Part shown: in pieces, positions 22,363 through 33,477 of the stretch
Numbering within the stretch: the first letter of the stretch is position 1
Layout of the letters: every line of letters starts with the position of its first letter
NCBI GenBank assembly: GCA_010909165.1
Contig: VJWM01000326.1
Span: 1-64,000 of the forward strand
DNA length: 64,000 nt
Direction: 5' to 3'
Origin: Anthoceros angustus
Lineage: Eukaryota > Streptophyta > Anthocerotopsida > Anthocerotales > Anthocerotaceae
Translations under genes and position numbers: made by a program
Notes under the pieces: generated by a model
Told to the model about the DNA's origin: nothing
The model's database searches: none
The model's input: the letters and a program-made list of their open reading frames with translations, nothing else

Positions 22363-23183
22363 TGAAGTAAAATTATCGTGTCTTGCGCCCCATCCTCCCG
22401 AGTCCTTCACTTTGTGCAGAATTTCGTGCAAGCGCAACGCAGGTCCGTAGAGAGGGAGAACGCGGCCGGAGGGCTTGCTCTTTGGCGCCCAGCTCCCTTG
22501 TGAATGGTTCTTGTGTGAATTGTTTTGCTTTGAGTGTGTGGCGATGCTCAAGGAACTCTCGGCTTGAGGGTAGGGTAGAAAAAGACTCCTGGAGGTTCTC
22601 GTCGTGCAAACCACATAGCAACCGCCCAAGGAAGAACTCGTTAATTTCCTGGACGGACCCAGGCTTGTGCGTAAGGGCGAGTTGGAATTAATGAGCCAGC
22701 AATTGGTGTTAGAGTAGGAGATTGTGGAGGAAGGAAGGGTAGATGAGTAGAGAAGAAGAGGGCGTTGTTGATTGAGAGAGTTGTGAGGAGGATTAGAGTG
22801 TAGGAAAACTAAGGCCACAGAGCCTAAGGGACGAATCCCAACTGCAAGTAAGAGGCGCTCCTGTGTGGAGAAGAGTGTCTTAGGAGTAGGGACGGTTGCG
22901 GTGTGGGTCGGGGGTCCCCGGCGCCCGTGATAGACACCTTGCTAAGACGAACCTCAATTGTGTGTCGTTGTAGGTTGAGGTTTGGTGAGTTTACGGGGGC
23001 GAGGCTGTGTAGAGGGAGCGTGAGAGGCGCCTTGCTTGTTTAGAAGGCCGAGGTAGTGTGTAGCTGCAGTGACGGATTTCTCAAGATTCACTGTCCCAAG
23101 TCTCATGGGACCCAACGACGACAGGGATAAGTGTGGCCGCTAGAGGGGGAATCACGGGAGTGCCCCGGGGTTTTCCTCCCACA

Positions 23184-23564
23184 ATGAACTGTGGGTATGT
23201 CATCTTCATTAGTAGAGACTGCACTCCTTTTTCCCTTTTTCCACTATCTTCCATCCGCTTGCTCCTCGATTTGACTGCGATTTCCAGCAACTCCTACTTC
23301 TCTGTTTCCTTTCCTCTTGCGCATTGCCCTATTGAGATCTGCTATAATGAGCTCGTTCCTGGATGGTCTTTTGCCTTCTTCCATTGGACTTGGGGATCTC
23401 CTTCTCGATGACTGGCCAGGCCCACTGCCACCCGTTTTCCTTGATGGCGGTCTTCCGGTACTTGGTGCCCTCAAAGGTCTATTACCTACATCATCAGCGC
23501 GGACAGCCCCAACCATTGTGGATGGGTGACGATGGCCCTGGGATGATGAAGGTTGGACGCTGGC
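23184..23564. other. unassigned DNA between element 1 and copia A
   Basis: A 91-codon minus-strand frame (23244-23516) is rich in Arg, Gly, Pro and Ser, with a block SRNELIIADLNRAMRKRKG; a plus-strand frame overlaps it. I recognise neither. This may be a fragment of another transposon or of a gene. Confidence 0.3.
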
Positions 23565-23768
23565 ATGCCGGCGTCTATAACGATAGTTTAGTATCGTCTA
23601 GTTAAACCTAAACACATGGTTACATATATAGTGGTCATGTAAATTAGGGTTATACACGAAGGGTCGTGTAGATAGTGTTTTAAACATTTTTGTGTGTGCA
23701 TTTTTTATTATTCAATCTAGCTATCAAGAGTTTATGCAAGCTTTCTCGCTCCTGCTCGATAATTCACA
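23565..23768 (+). repeat. 5' LTR of copia A (approximate start)
   Basis: It ends TAATTCACA directly before the primer site. The start TGCCGGCG is a guess from the TG...CA rule, because no second LTR was found. TATA-like TACATATATAG lies near 23620. Confidence 0.5.
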
Positions 23769-23780
23769 TGGTATCAGAGC
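23769..23780 (+). promoter_or_regulatory. primer binding site, iMet-tRNA
   Basis: TGGTATCAGAGC, the standard plant copia primer site, immediately follows the LTR end CA. Confidence 0.85.
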
Positions 23781-23797
23781 ATGGTGCTCTGCTTCCT

Positions 23798-24093
23798 GCT
23801 AACAGATCCTAAGAATGCCGAGGCAGGGCGGCTGTAGGGGAAGTCGGCGTGGTGCACTTCCAAGGAATCAAAATCAGGAAGTCCATTCATGAAGACAAAC
23901 AAAGAATCGTCCCTATCAACATTGTCTTTGGACCCCACGAGCACGCACTCGTGACTTTATTATTTTGTGGCTCAACAAAGACTCTGGACCGCTAACAGAT
24001 CCTAAGAATGCCGAGGCAGGGCGGCTGTAGGGGAAGTTGGCATGGTGCACTTCCAAGGAATCAAAATCAGGAAGTCCATTCACGAAGACAAAC
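23798..24093 (+). repeat. tandem duplication in the copia A leader
   Basis: The 103-bp blocks 23798-23900 and 23991-24093 match with about three substitutions (for example GTCGGCGTGG against GTTGGCATGG), period 193 bp. The word CCCTATCAACA after the first block also appears at 31203, so copia B inserted into the second copy. Confidence 0.8.
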
Positions 24094-24103
24094 AGCAACT
24101 GTC

Positions 24104-24328
24104 TGATGAGAATCATACACAAGCTCTAGCAATATGTGTTGCATTACATTCATAATAGAAAGTACATGCCTTTATGTAGGCAAGGTAGTTGTAACCAATA
24201 AGTGGTTGTAACAACTAACCAATTAAAATAACTACTAAAAGAAACTACCTAGAGCCCTAAGGACTAAATTAATTATTAAGTCCTAGGTGCCCTAGTGAAG
24301 AGTGCCCTAATAGTAAGCTATTTTATCA
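24104..24328 (-). repeat. copia B LTR (3' LTR in element sense)
   Basis: 225 bp. It differs from the other LTR by ATAGAAAG against AAAGAAAG and by one extra A in an A-run. The purine-rich AGTGAGTGGGAG on the minus strand just inside it is the likely polypurine tract. Confidence 0.9.
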
Positions 24329-26065
24329 CTCCCACTCACTATGAACTAGGGGTGATTTTCGACCAAAAAGAGGTCTAGGAAAACTAGTCTAGTAAAAACT
24401 AGTCCCTAACTAAACTTTACTTAAAGGCATAAAGTAAAACTTAAGGTAAAACTGAAAGTAATAATCACTATTAAAATAACTCCCACTTAAGGAGAACGAG
24501 ATGAGAAACTAATAACCCAACTTCAAATAGGTGGAATTAAAACTAATTAAAAGTATTTAAGCGGATTTATATATAGGAAAATCCAGAAAATACCCTAATT
24601 TCCGAAAAGGAAAATCAAAAGGATAATGGATAATACCCTTCTTCCTCAAACTTCACGAACGCGATCCCGACAACTTGGTGGTTGGTACATGTGCGGTGAT
24701 GGCGATGAGGGGTGGCTACCCGCAGCAAGGCGCCCAATCGCCACGGAGGAGGCGCCCACGGGGCGCCATCGCGCCTGTGTCCCGAGCCCCGCTGGCCTCC
24801 GCGCGCCGCGCTGGGCCGTAGGCGCGCCTTCCGCCCACCGCCCCGGCCTCAGGGGACGCCACGGCGCTACTGGCGCCCAAACAAAAGGGGAGGCGCCTAC
24901 CGCTGATGCATCTAGTCGTGTCCTGCTGGTGATGAAGAGTCTCCTCCACGGACCTCGTCCTTCCTGCACCTTCAAAGAAATCTCGCATTTGTCATTGATC
25001 GACCTCATCCTCGGAGGATGAAGCGAACCGAGATGCCTAAGGATCCTACAGGGACGCCTCCCGAAGAGGAAGCAAGTCCAAGTGTAAGATTGCGTCTTCA
25101 TTTCCGCCATGTCTTCATTTCCGCCATGTCTTCATTTGTGAAGCAATTGTGGATGTGCTCACCAAAGGGGAGGAAGCGCAGCCTAGGTGATGAGGACGTG
25201 CCCTCCCCTCAATGAATGATGCTCGCCGCAAAATGCCCACCGCCAAAAGTGTTTGTAGGAAAGATTGCTGCCCATCTTATGCTTCTAAGAAGAAGCTATG
25301 ACACAAGTGGATTACAAGGATGCTAACGACTTGATGGATAAGAGGCGACACTTGTGTGGCGACGCTGAATGGGTGGAGACGGCATGGGAGGATATGACAA
25401 GGAAGGCTGAAAAGAAAGGTGCAATATATTAAAATAAGGTTATCCAAGATTTTAAGCATCCTAATTTCTATATGAGTTTTAGGATCGAATAACCTAGCAT
25501 AAATTTTCTGCATTGATGCGTAAACACATTTTGTTTCCTAAGTGTATTAAAGACAAAAACATGGGCTATTATAAGCGAATTCTACCAAAAGGTGACCGGA
25601 AAATAAAGTATACATACTCACCTTAGGTTTAAGTGAAAAGGGGAGATGTCCGGACTCCTATATATGTGAGGAAACTACCATCCACATGATAAAAATAGCA
25701 AGTCTCCCATGTGAGGAATTTCCAGGACATATCAAACATATTTTCCGTAGGTGCCTTTGGTGCTAAGGGAATTTATTGTTTTAATCACATAAATACTGCT
25801 TAAATATTATTTTTATTTTTAATATAAATATTCCAGGTTCTATGTTGGCTATGAAGAGGAAGGGGATGACCTAAGCTATTTTGAGATAGAAGAAGAAAAT
25901 GTTCAGAAAAATAGTAAGACAATAATTTTTGGGCTAAGATTTTAAGGTTATCTTAAATCGGCCCTAAGGCGCTAGGGTGAGTATTAGGTTAAAGGTTTGG
26001 ACAGGTGTCCATTATACCCAAACATTTCATGTGTTTCCTATGTAACTCAATTCCCAATGACTTTG
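24329..26065. other. extra block between RNase H and LTR of copia B; possible captured DNA
   Basis: Canonical copia elements have little here. Positions about 24640-24905 are strikingly G+C-rich with repeated GGCGCC, unlike the A+T-rich element around them. On the plus strand a frame at about 25290-25430 reads MTQVDYKDANDLMDKRRHLC and goes on to KAEKKGAIY. After A+T-rich sequence ending in TTCCAG (25838), an open stretch reads FYVGYEEEGDD. That looks like two exons around an intron, antisense to the element. I do not recognise the protein. Two copies of CATGTCTTCATTTCCGC lie near 25100. Confidence 0.4.
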
Positions 26066-26460
26066 TTAATAAATCAGATTGTCTAAAGTTTGAACATAAC
26101 TAATATTTATGGTTTGATCTTCTAACTTTTCCCTTATGTAGTGATACTCAACAGCTATATGTTTAGTTCTAGAATGAAAAGGATTTCGTGCAAGTGCAAT
26201 GGCACCGCTATCACTAAACAAAGATGTAGGCTTAAGTTGAGGATGGTGAAGTTCACTCAAAACTAACTGGACCACACTATGTCTTTAGAACCGAGGTTAG
26301 TACCACTATTCTGACTTGACAAAGCTATAGTAGGTTGTTTCTTACTTGACCAGATATTGGTGCTCCTCCTAAGAGTAATACATACCCGACTGATTGTGTG
26401 TCGGGGTCACCAAGATAGTCGATCGATATGCCGTTAGAGTTAATGTGTTGATAGCTGGTG
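26066..26460 (-). pseudogene. copia B RNase H remnant
   Basis: Minus-strand sequence reads GDPDTQSVGYVLLLGGAPIS (about 26350-26415), then a block containing SDSGAIALARNP and RTKHIAVEYHYIREKLED (26066-26275). These match the RNase H end of copia Pol (usual forms CDNQSAIALAKNP and RTKHIEVHYHFIRE). The catalytic Asp of the CDN motif is kept within SDSG. The two blocks lie in different frames. Confidence 0.75.
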
Positions 26461-26688
26461 TATGCTTGAACATCGACATACATAGTGCCTTTAAGGTATC
26501 GAATATACGCTTAAGACATCCAAAGGCTCACGCCCGTGGTTCTCCAAGAATTGTGAGCGTGAACCGACTTCAAAAGATATATCCGGTCTCGTAAAATTGC
26601 ATAAATATATTAGAGTGCCAAGATGTGGTATGGAATCACGACATTTCTAGCTTTTCTTCATGCTTTTGGGACTCATATCGAGGTAAGC

Positions 26689-27414
26689 CTAACACCACTT
26701 GCAAAAGGTGTGGGTGTGCTTTGCATCCTCAAGTCCAAATTTAGCTAAACTCTCCTTAATATACTTGGTTTGAACTATACTTAGAGTCTTATTACCTCTA
26801 TTTCGTATAATATTAACACCAAGTGCATATGTCATTTCTCCTAGATCGGACATCTCAAATAGAGTCCTAAGCCATGCTTTAGTTTCGCTAGGAGAGTGAG
26901 GGAGTTTGTTGCCATAAAACATCATCAACATAAAGTAGAAGATAAAATATATCAATATTAGGATGTACATACAAGCATCACCGGCTTTGCTTAAATCCTC
27001 TCCCAATAAGTTGTACATGTATGGTTAAGTTCCAATTCTTGCTCGATCGCTTAAGGCCATACAAACCTTTGATGAGTCGGCATACCCAATCTTCTTTGCC
27101 TTTGACTTCAGAACTCGTTGTCTCATGTATATTTCCTCTTGCGTGCGCCATACAAATATCTTGTCTTAACATCCATCATGTGGAGTTCAAGATCATGTTG
27201 GGCACATAAGGCAAATATCATTCAAGTGTGGCAAATTTGGCTCTGGGGCATAAGTGGCCCAAGGTATGTAATCTAGACCAAGAATTTGCGTAAAACCTCT
27301 GGCTACTAGACGTGCCTTATACCTTTCTATAGAACCATCTCCTTTTCTTTTAATTTTGAATACCCATTTGCTGGTTACTATCTTCCTACCCCTAGGTGGT
27401 TTGACCAATTCCAT
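26689..27414 (-). pseudogene. copia B reverse transcriptase remnant
   Basis: From the right: KWVFKIKRKGDGSIERYKAR and LVARGFTQ (27193-27414), then LIKGLYGLKRSSKNWN (about 27050), then the catalytic YVDD, encoded at 26921-26932 and intact in its own frame, then DLGEMTYALGV and YIKESLAKFGLEDA. The block expected to hold the first catalytic Asp is scrambled by frameshifts. An RNA-dependent DNA polymerase is clear from the motifs; the product is not functional. Confidence 0.8.
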
Positions 27415-27587
27415 GTAGAGTTATTAACTAGGGAATTATATTCGAATCTACTACCTTCCATAAGTCTTTTCGGAGAAGAGAAAGCTTGTTTTAAGGTAAG
27501 AGGTTCTTCCGGGTCTATAGTTGCCTTGTAGACATTTTGAGAATAAAGTGATATAGGGGTATAGGATCATCAAAACAGCTAGGTATC

Positions 27588-28900
27588 CTAAAGGAGGTTC
27601 CTTCCAACTGCAGGACTCGAGATAGTAGGTCGGGATCTAAGGTTGTACCTTTGTGCATCATCCATGGAGGCGGGATCAACGAGGATCTGCTGGCTCCACA
27701 ATGTCATCCTCCGGAGGGTCATCAAACTCATCATCATGAGTGTCAATCGGCGCCGGGATGTCAACATCGTGTCTGCCCGGGTTGTGGAATAGATGCTAAC
27801 TCCTCCTCCTCGCATAATAGGTTCAACTAAAGGAACACGAGCGTGAATGGGAAATGGAGTGAAATAATCAAGATCAAAATAAGAAGGGTCAATGGTCTCA
27901 TCAAGAGGAGGACCAAGCCTATCAGCTCCCACTGTGGGGGAAAAGAGGTAAGACTCATGAAAAGTAACACTCCGGGCGTATAAAAGTTGCCTTGTAGAAG
28001 GGTTGAACAATTTGTACCCTTTGATACCTTCGGTGTAGCCAATGAAAGTGTACTTAGCTGCTTTGGGATCCAACTTCTTACGCAATGCTTTGGGAATAAA
28101 AACATATGCAGGGGATCCAAAAATTCGAAGGTGGTCAATAGAAGGCTTCTTGCCAATGAATGCTTCATATGGAGTCATACCTTGAACCGATGTAGGCAAT
28201 CGATTCATGAGATAGGTTCTTAGGAGGGCCTCCCAATAAGCCTTAGATAACTTAGCTTGTACCAATAAGCAACCTGTGATCTCTTGGAGGCGTAGATTCT
28301 TGTTCGGCCACGCCATTTTGTTGAGGAGTGTAGACAATCGTAAGTTGTTGAGCTATACCTTCACTCGACAAAATCCTCAAAAGATGTAAACTCTCCACCA
28401 TTGTCGGAACGTAAGGTCTTGAGTTTGTGATCGTAAGTCTCTCACCCATTTCATGTAGTCCTTGAAGAAGTGAAAGGCATCACTCTTGTTTTTCGGGATG
28501 TAGGAAAAGACAAACGAGAGAAATCATCTGTGAAGGTCAAAAATATCTACTACCACTAAAGGAGGGTGTAGACAAGGGTCCACAATGTCTGTGCACTATC
28601 TCTAAAGGTGACTTGGCCCTTTGTGGAGATTTATTTTTGAAAGGCTCTTGATGTCGTTTAGTGAGGACACAAGATTCGCACCAAGGTAGGTGTTCAACCT
28701 TTGCAAGGCAAGGGTTCTATATAAAGCTCCCTTAGACATTTGGATTAATTTTTGACTATTAGGATGACCAAGGCGACAATGCCAAAGCATGGTTTGGGTA
28801 GGTGTCATGGTTTGGAATGGCAACATTAGCGAATGGGTGGCTCCCACTTGTCGACAATCTATAGAGACCATCATCTAAAGTGCAGTGCATTGTATAGTTT
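27588..28900 (-). pseudogene. copia B integrase remnant with GAG-pre-integrase zinc region
   Basis: Minus strand: MLWHCRLGHPNSQKLIQMSK (28602-28874 frame) is the His half of the HHCC zinc region. VYTPQQNGVAEQE near 28310 carries the third catalytic acidic residue (the Glu of GVAE). A long open segment, 27588-28337, gives RLPTSVQGMTPYEAFIGKKP, LRIFGSPAYVFIP and YKLFNPSTRQLLYARSV, the standard C-terminal part. The part holding the second catalytic Asp is frameshifted. Confidence 0.8.
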
Positions 28901-29124
28901 CTATCACTTATGAAAGAGAGAAGACAACTATCGCATAAAGGATCACCGCAGAGTGTGTTCTTGACAAAGACTTGCAGATACTAGATTCTTGCACATTGAA
29001 GGAACATGGAGGACGTGATGAAGATGAAGAACGACAATCACACTTGAATACAATCGAACCAACACCCGCAATGGGTAGGTTGTGATCATCTCGGAGGAGA
29101 TGTCCTGGGGTCGGTGAGTAAGAC

Positions 29125-29350
29125 TCAAAAGAGTTTGTTGTAACAAATATGTGAAGTAGCTCCATCTAAGTACCATGAGGTATTGGAGGGCTTGGAAGAA
29201 GCCAAGCACACAGTGAGCACACTGGAGTTGAGGAAGATTGTTTCTTCACGCAATGTTAGCTCTGTGGGGCCTCCTTGAGGTTCCCCATTCTTCTTCTTAC
29301 GACAATCCTTTTCCATGTGATTTGGGATTACGCACCAATTACATATAATC
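29125..29350 (-). pseudogene. copia B zinc knuckle and protease remnant
   Basis: Minus strand: CNWCVIPNHMEKDC is an intact C-X2-C-X4-H-X4-C nucleocapsid knuckle (about 29296-29340). Downstream, WYLDGATSHIC stands where copia proteases have WYLDSGATSH: the Ser codon of the DSGA active site is missing, which should kill the protease. Confidence 0.75.
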
Positions 29351-29361
29351 CCGCCTTCTTG

Positions 29362-30185
29362 TTACCTCTTGCGGTGTTGAAGAAGATGCCTCTCCATCAT
29401 GGAAAGTATGTGCGGATATGGGGTCTGGAAAGTAGAACCTCGGCCTCGCCGTCCTCTTCCTCTACCCCTTTGTGAATACATCACCGCTTGTTGGCTGGAG
29501 TGATGATGACGTCGCTTGCCTCCTCCTGTAGCAATGCTCCAATAAGTTCTAAACACGATGTCCGGCTCTTCATTTGGATCTTCATCTGCTTTTCCGACAT
29601 TGCGAATCACGCATTTTGAGTTGTAATGAAAGCCCTATAAGAAGGTGGCAATGAAGATAAGAGAATGACGTAAGCCTCCATCTCGAGATAGGTACGCCAT
29701 TGAAGATTCCAAATGGGATCGTGCCAATCGAAATGCATTAACATGATGTTCGATGGTGTCGGACTCCTTCATTGAGAGGTTGCGGAAGTTACGTGAAGTC
29801 AACAATACTCATTACATCTCGAGATGAATATAATTGAGCAAGGTGAGTCCACATATCCTTGGAGGTCTTGCAGCGACATGTCTCACCATATGTTGAGAAA
29901 GTCCACCGACCAATAAATCTTGTGCCTTCTCGCCGGCGTCCGGAAGGTTGAAGTTCACGTTCAAATCGGGCGTGGCCTTGGAATTGATCCATCGACGATG
30001 CCCCAAAGGTCTCTTTGCCGCAAAGCTCCTCGCATTCTCAATGACCGATGTCATAATCCCTTCCATTGAATCTATCTTTCTCTTTGAATCACACCATAAT
30101 GATAATGCAATGAAGTGTTAGCATTATCATTACCCAATGGGGAATTAGGAACAGTTTGTTCTTCATTATTGATCACTCCAGCCAT
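29362..30185 (-). pseudogene. copia B gag remnant
   Basis: An ATG at 30185 opens MAGVINNEEQTVPN and continues to a KEKDRFNG-like block in a neighbouring frame, then TSKDMWTHLAQLYSSRD (the UBN2-type gag core) and a Gly/Arg-rich end (RGRGRRGRGS) before the knuckle. At least three frame changes occur. This is the capsid protein region of a copia element. Confidence 0.65.
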
Positions 30186-30974
30186 TGTAGGTGATTTAGA
30201 GGACTAGGCCTCGCAGGTACAGCCTCTCATCTTCTTTATTGCACGCGCGAAACTCTTCTCTTGCATCATAGTCTGATTCGGATGATGATAGCATGCTCTC
30301 AAATCTCTGCGCATTATCAACCTTAGAGAGAATAGACAATTTTGTCCTTAATTCAGATAATTCTCCTTAAGATCAAAGGATTGGATTCTAAGAGTTGCTA
30401 ATTGACTATCAATTTCTTGAAATCTAAGAGTTTCTATGCTATTTTGTCTCAGACTAGAAGATAAAGGAGTACTAATACCGATTCAAATTTGGGATATGTT
30501 GGAGAGCTAATTCTAATGCCTTGACGTGAATTGGACTAAAAACTTCTAGCAAATCACGTCTAGCTAGCTTGATAAACTTCCCTTGATCCGGTTTAGAAAT
30601 TAAAATAGATGCAATGAAGTTTGCTATACAAGAGGAGGTTTCTACTATCTCTCCTCTATAGCTTGTTGTCTTCTATTGCTTCTATGTGTTGGGCTCCTAA
30701 TTTGTTCTTGTTGTCTTGGGACTACTTCTCTTCTTAACTCTATGCCTTCTCCTTCTAAGGGAACACAAATCCATGGAGGAAGGACAAAGAATTAGTGCAT
30801 AAAAGCATTGTTAGAAGAGAAATGTTAGCATAAAAAGAATGCATGCAAAGATAGCAATTCTAGGATAAACACAATCCATCTAGGCAAATGCTAGATTAGA
30901 AAGTGTCTCCTAGATAAGCTACTTAGATGCATGAGGATGCACAAGCAAACAAAGAGCAAGTGTGCTCGATACCA
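30186..30974 (-). other. copia B 5' leader with primer site
   Basis: Minus strand: TGGTATCGAGCAC at 30962-30974 abuts the right LTR and matches an iMet-tRNA primer site with one changed base relative to TATCAGAGC. The remaining 0.77 kb to the gag ATG has no long frame; I see nothing further in it. Confidence 0.65.
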
Positions 30975-31198
30975 TGATGAGAATCATACACAAGCTCTAG
31001 CAATATGTGTTGCATTACATTCATAAAAGAAAGTACATGCCTTTATGTAGGCAAGGTAGTTGTAACCAATAAGTGGTTGTAACAACTAACCAATTAAATA
31101 ACTACTAAAAGAAACTACCTAGAGCCCTAAGGACTAAATTAATTATTAAGTCCTAGGTGCCCTAGTGAAGAGTGCCCTAATAGTAAGCTATTTTATCA
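30975..31198 (-). repeat. copia B LTR (5' LTR in element sense)
   Basis: 224 bp, nearly identical to the LTR at 24104-24328, followed by the target duplication CTGTC at 31199-31203. Confidence 0.9.
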
Positions 31199-32145
31199 CT
31201 GTCCCTATCAACACAAAGGCTGGACCTCTGACAATGGCCACCGCACTTTGGTGCTTTTCCCGAAGACTCCTCCTGGACCGGCTTACATTCTCAATAGAAA
31301 TCAGGAGATTGATCGACTGTACAAGAAGCGCTGCCGCAAGAGAGGACAGAACCCAAAATTGTTCTACAGATCTAAAACTGGAGCATCCTCCTCCTACATA
31401 AGTCCCCCTGTGCCACAATAGCAAAGAAACAGCACCATCAGTGACTCCACACAACTCAGGAATGACACCAATGGAAGGACTACATTGGTACCTTAGCTCG
31501 TGCGGAGAAGGTGTTGACTTTATCGCTAGCCAACCAGGAATCTAACAAGAGCAGAGTTGAGAGCCTTAATCGCAACACAGAACGAGCCATCTCAAATTGC
31601 AAGCTGGAAATCAAGGAGGATCTCAATTACATTACCTATTCCCTGCAAATGATGAAGCTGAGACTGCAGGATCTGGGGACTAGCTGCAATCATTCTGCTG
31701 TTGGACAGAAGGCCCAAGAATCCTGAGCATTTCCGCTGCGATCGAGTGGAGCGCCCTGGCACACGAGCAATTCCAGCCAGGATCTGAAGGGGCGCTATTG
31801 ATCACGCACCCCTTCATTTGAAACTCTTGTTTTGACTGTGATTTGTTCACTTGTGGACGTCTGTTCACAGGACAGGGACGTGACGGTTAGTCACAAACCC
31901 TAATTTCCAGTTTAGTTTTCTGAAACGATATTCATTTTAGGGTTATGTTCATAAACGCAACTGTTCACTAGTGCCTGAAGGGAAGTTGAGGAGTTCAGCA
32001 TGAGGAGGGCATAGTTCCTTGGTATCCCCCACCTCGGGCTGAACCCCCCAACCTCCTTTCCTACGATATACTAGTTAGTCCCTCAAATCCAACAATGCAG
32101 GTTAGGACTCTTATCTGTGAGGTAGGGATCGATAGGTAGTCATAT
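31199..32145 (+). other. copia A leader, second half
   Basis: Resumes copia A after the target duplication. A word-level match joins 31975-32065 (GGGAAGTTGAGGAGTTCAGC) to 58870-58960 in copia C, so A and C share the leader. Broken frames (for example 31511-31726) suggest a decayed ORF before gag, but I do not recognise it. Confidence 0.5.
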
Positions 32146-32622
32146 ATGTCCTCTTACGATCTTGACATTGACGGCTACTTCTCTTGGTTGTTTTCCCCCT
32201 CACCTGTGATGGCTGCTTCAAACCCTGCACACCCTGCGTTAACTTTTACTTCTGAGTTGAAAGAGAAGGATCGTTTTAAGGGTAGTGGTTACCTGGTATG
32301 GAGAGTCAGGATGAAGGCTATTCTATCAGCTCGTGGAGTCTAGCCAGTCCTGGATGGCACTTTCAAGAAACCTGATCCAGTTACTCACCTTGATGATCAT
32401 GCCTAATGGGTTAACCACAATGGAATCGCCATGGCCCTCCTCATCAATGGCCTGGATGCAGCTCTTGTGCCTAATGTTGAGTTTCTAGATTCAGCTGCGG
32501 ACATTTGGAATCAGTTAGAAACTACCTGTCATTCCACAAACATGATGTCTTTGTCAGCTGTGTGTATGGAATTTTATGCCTTGAAAATGAAGGAAGGAGA
32601 GGAGATAGCTACATCTGCGTGA
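32146..32622 (+). pseudogene. copia A gag (UBN2-type), two in-frame stops
   Basis: One frame gives FTSELKEKDRFKGSGYLVWR, MKAILSARGV, stop TAG (32341-32343), then PVLDGTF, stop TAA (32404-32406), then GIAMALLINGLDAALVP and ADIWNQLETTC, ending in FYALKMKEGEE. This is the copia capsid domain. Copia C has Trp at the codon of the first stop (VWAVDGT), so a G-to-A change explains it. A frameshift follows near 32610. Confidence 0.8.
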
Positions 32623-32867
32623 AGTTCCAACATCCGAGAGCCTTTGATCACGTCCGGACACAAGATGCCGAAGTCAAGCCGTATCGCCTTCACGCCTCCC
32701 ACCTTCATATCGAGTTTTGCCACACCAAATGGCCTTGTTCCCAGCCGGAGCCATCGCTGTCACGCCCCCTGTGCTGTTGAGGACATCATCTACAAGACTC
32801 TATCGAGAGGAGCAGTCTGCATTTTCCGGGTGCTACTCCTAAGAACAAAGCCTAGAGAGTTTTAGCT

Positions 32868-33180
32868 GTGAATTCTCGCCCTTTTAAAGGCAAGGCAAAA
32901 TTCAAGGGGGGAAATAACCCACCTGGAGGTTCTAGTCAGCGAACTGATTCCGCCAGCTCCTCCACTAAAAGACCAGGTTCGTGCAATTGGTGTGGCACCC
33001 CTGGCCATTGGGCAAGAGAATGCCGCAAAAAGAAGGCAAGTGAGCCACAACGACAGCTGAGAGCAAACGCTGCTGTCAAGGAGAAAAATTCTGGAGAATC
33101 AAAGGTGCCAATTAAGATACTCACTATCTGCCTTTCCGCCTGACTAATGACACGGCACTACCGGATTCCGGAGCCAGACC
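32868..33180 (+). pseudogene. copia A zinc knuckle and protease start
   Basis: CNWCGTPGHWARECRKKK is an intact CCHC knuckle of the nucleocapsid. The protease active site DSGA is encoded at 33164-33175, in a different frame and after a stop. The Trp-Tyr-Leu lead is lost. Confidence 0.75.
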
Positions 33181-33477
33181 GCATCTCGCAAGCGGATGGG
33201 AGTTGTTCACTACCCTTAACCTTGGTCATGTCCATGACAAGGTGTTGCTCGGAGATGAGCAAAGTACAACCAGCTACTACGTTTACGTACCTTCTGTATG
33301 CGTGCTAATTCTAATCACTGCTCCTTCTACAGAAAGGCATATCCAAATACATGTGTTTTCAAAGGCGGTCTAGACCATGATCTGTATAGGCTGAACATCA
33401 CTTGCAGCCCTGCCTTTGTTCCCTAGCACGCTGCACATTCCACGTCAAGGAATTCAGTCAGTGCAAAGCAAGAGGCT

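Larger units (their letters stand above)
8728..23183 (+). mobile_element. element 1: long-LTR Ty3/gypsy-type, non-autonomous
   Basis: Complete structure: 5' LTR 8728-13852, tRNA-Asp-type primer site at 13857, internal region of 4.2 kb, polypurine tract at 18011-18024, 3' LTR 18025-23183. The LTR termini are TGTGG...CCACA. The two LTRs (5125 and 5159 bp) share long identical blocks and differ mainly by short indels. The internal region holds a gag-like part and integrase end pieces only; protease, reverse transcriptase, RNase H and the integrase catalytic core are missing. Flanking 5-mers (CAAGT and ATGAA) do not match, so no target duplication is seen. Placement in the Tat-like lineage rests on the primer site and the integrase remnants. 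Confidence 0.85.
18025..23183 (+). repeat. 3' LTR of element 1 (copy 3)
   Basis: Runs from TGTGGAACGC to TTTTCCTCCCACA. Palindrome clusters lie at 18235-18455, 20260-20410 and 21705-21790. The last bases are followed by unrelated DNA, not a primer site. Confidence 0.85.
24104..31198 (-). mobile_element. copia B: Ty1/copia element, minus strand, with target duplication
   Basis: LTRs 24104-24328 and 30975-31198 begin TGATGAG and end TTTATCA. CTGTC flanks both ends (24099-24103 and 31199-31203), an exact 5-bp target duplication. On the minus strand the order from the right LTR is primer site, gag, CCHC/protease, integrase, reverse transcriptase and RNase H; an extra 1.7-kb block comes before the left LTR. 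Two differences were seen between the LTRs, so insertion is recent, yet all coding frames are broken. Confidence 0.92.

Noticed and set aside
8723-23188. Target duplication of element 1
   Set aside because: CAAGT before and ATGAA after do not match; claiming one would need shifting the well-defined LTR ends.
24646-25110. Overlapping Arg/Ala/Pro-rich frames as a host gene
   Set aside because: Frames are open on several strands because the segment is G+C-rich; no domain is recognisable. Kept only as a possible captured fragment.
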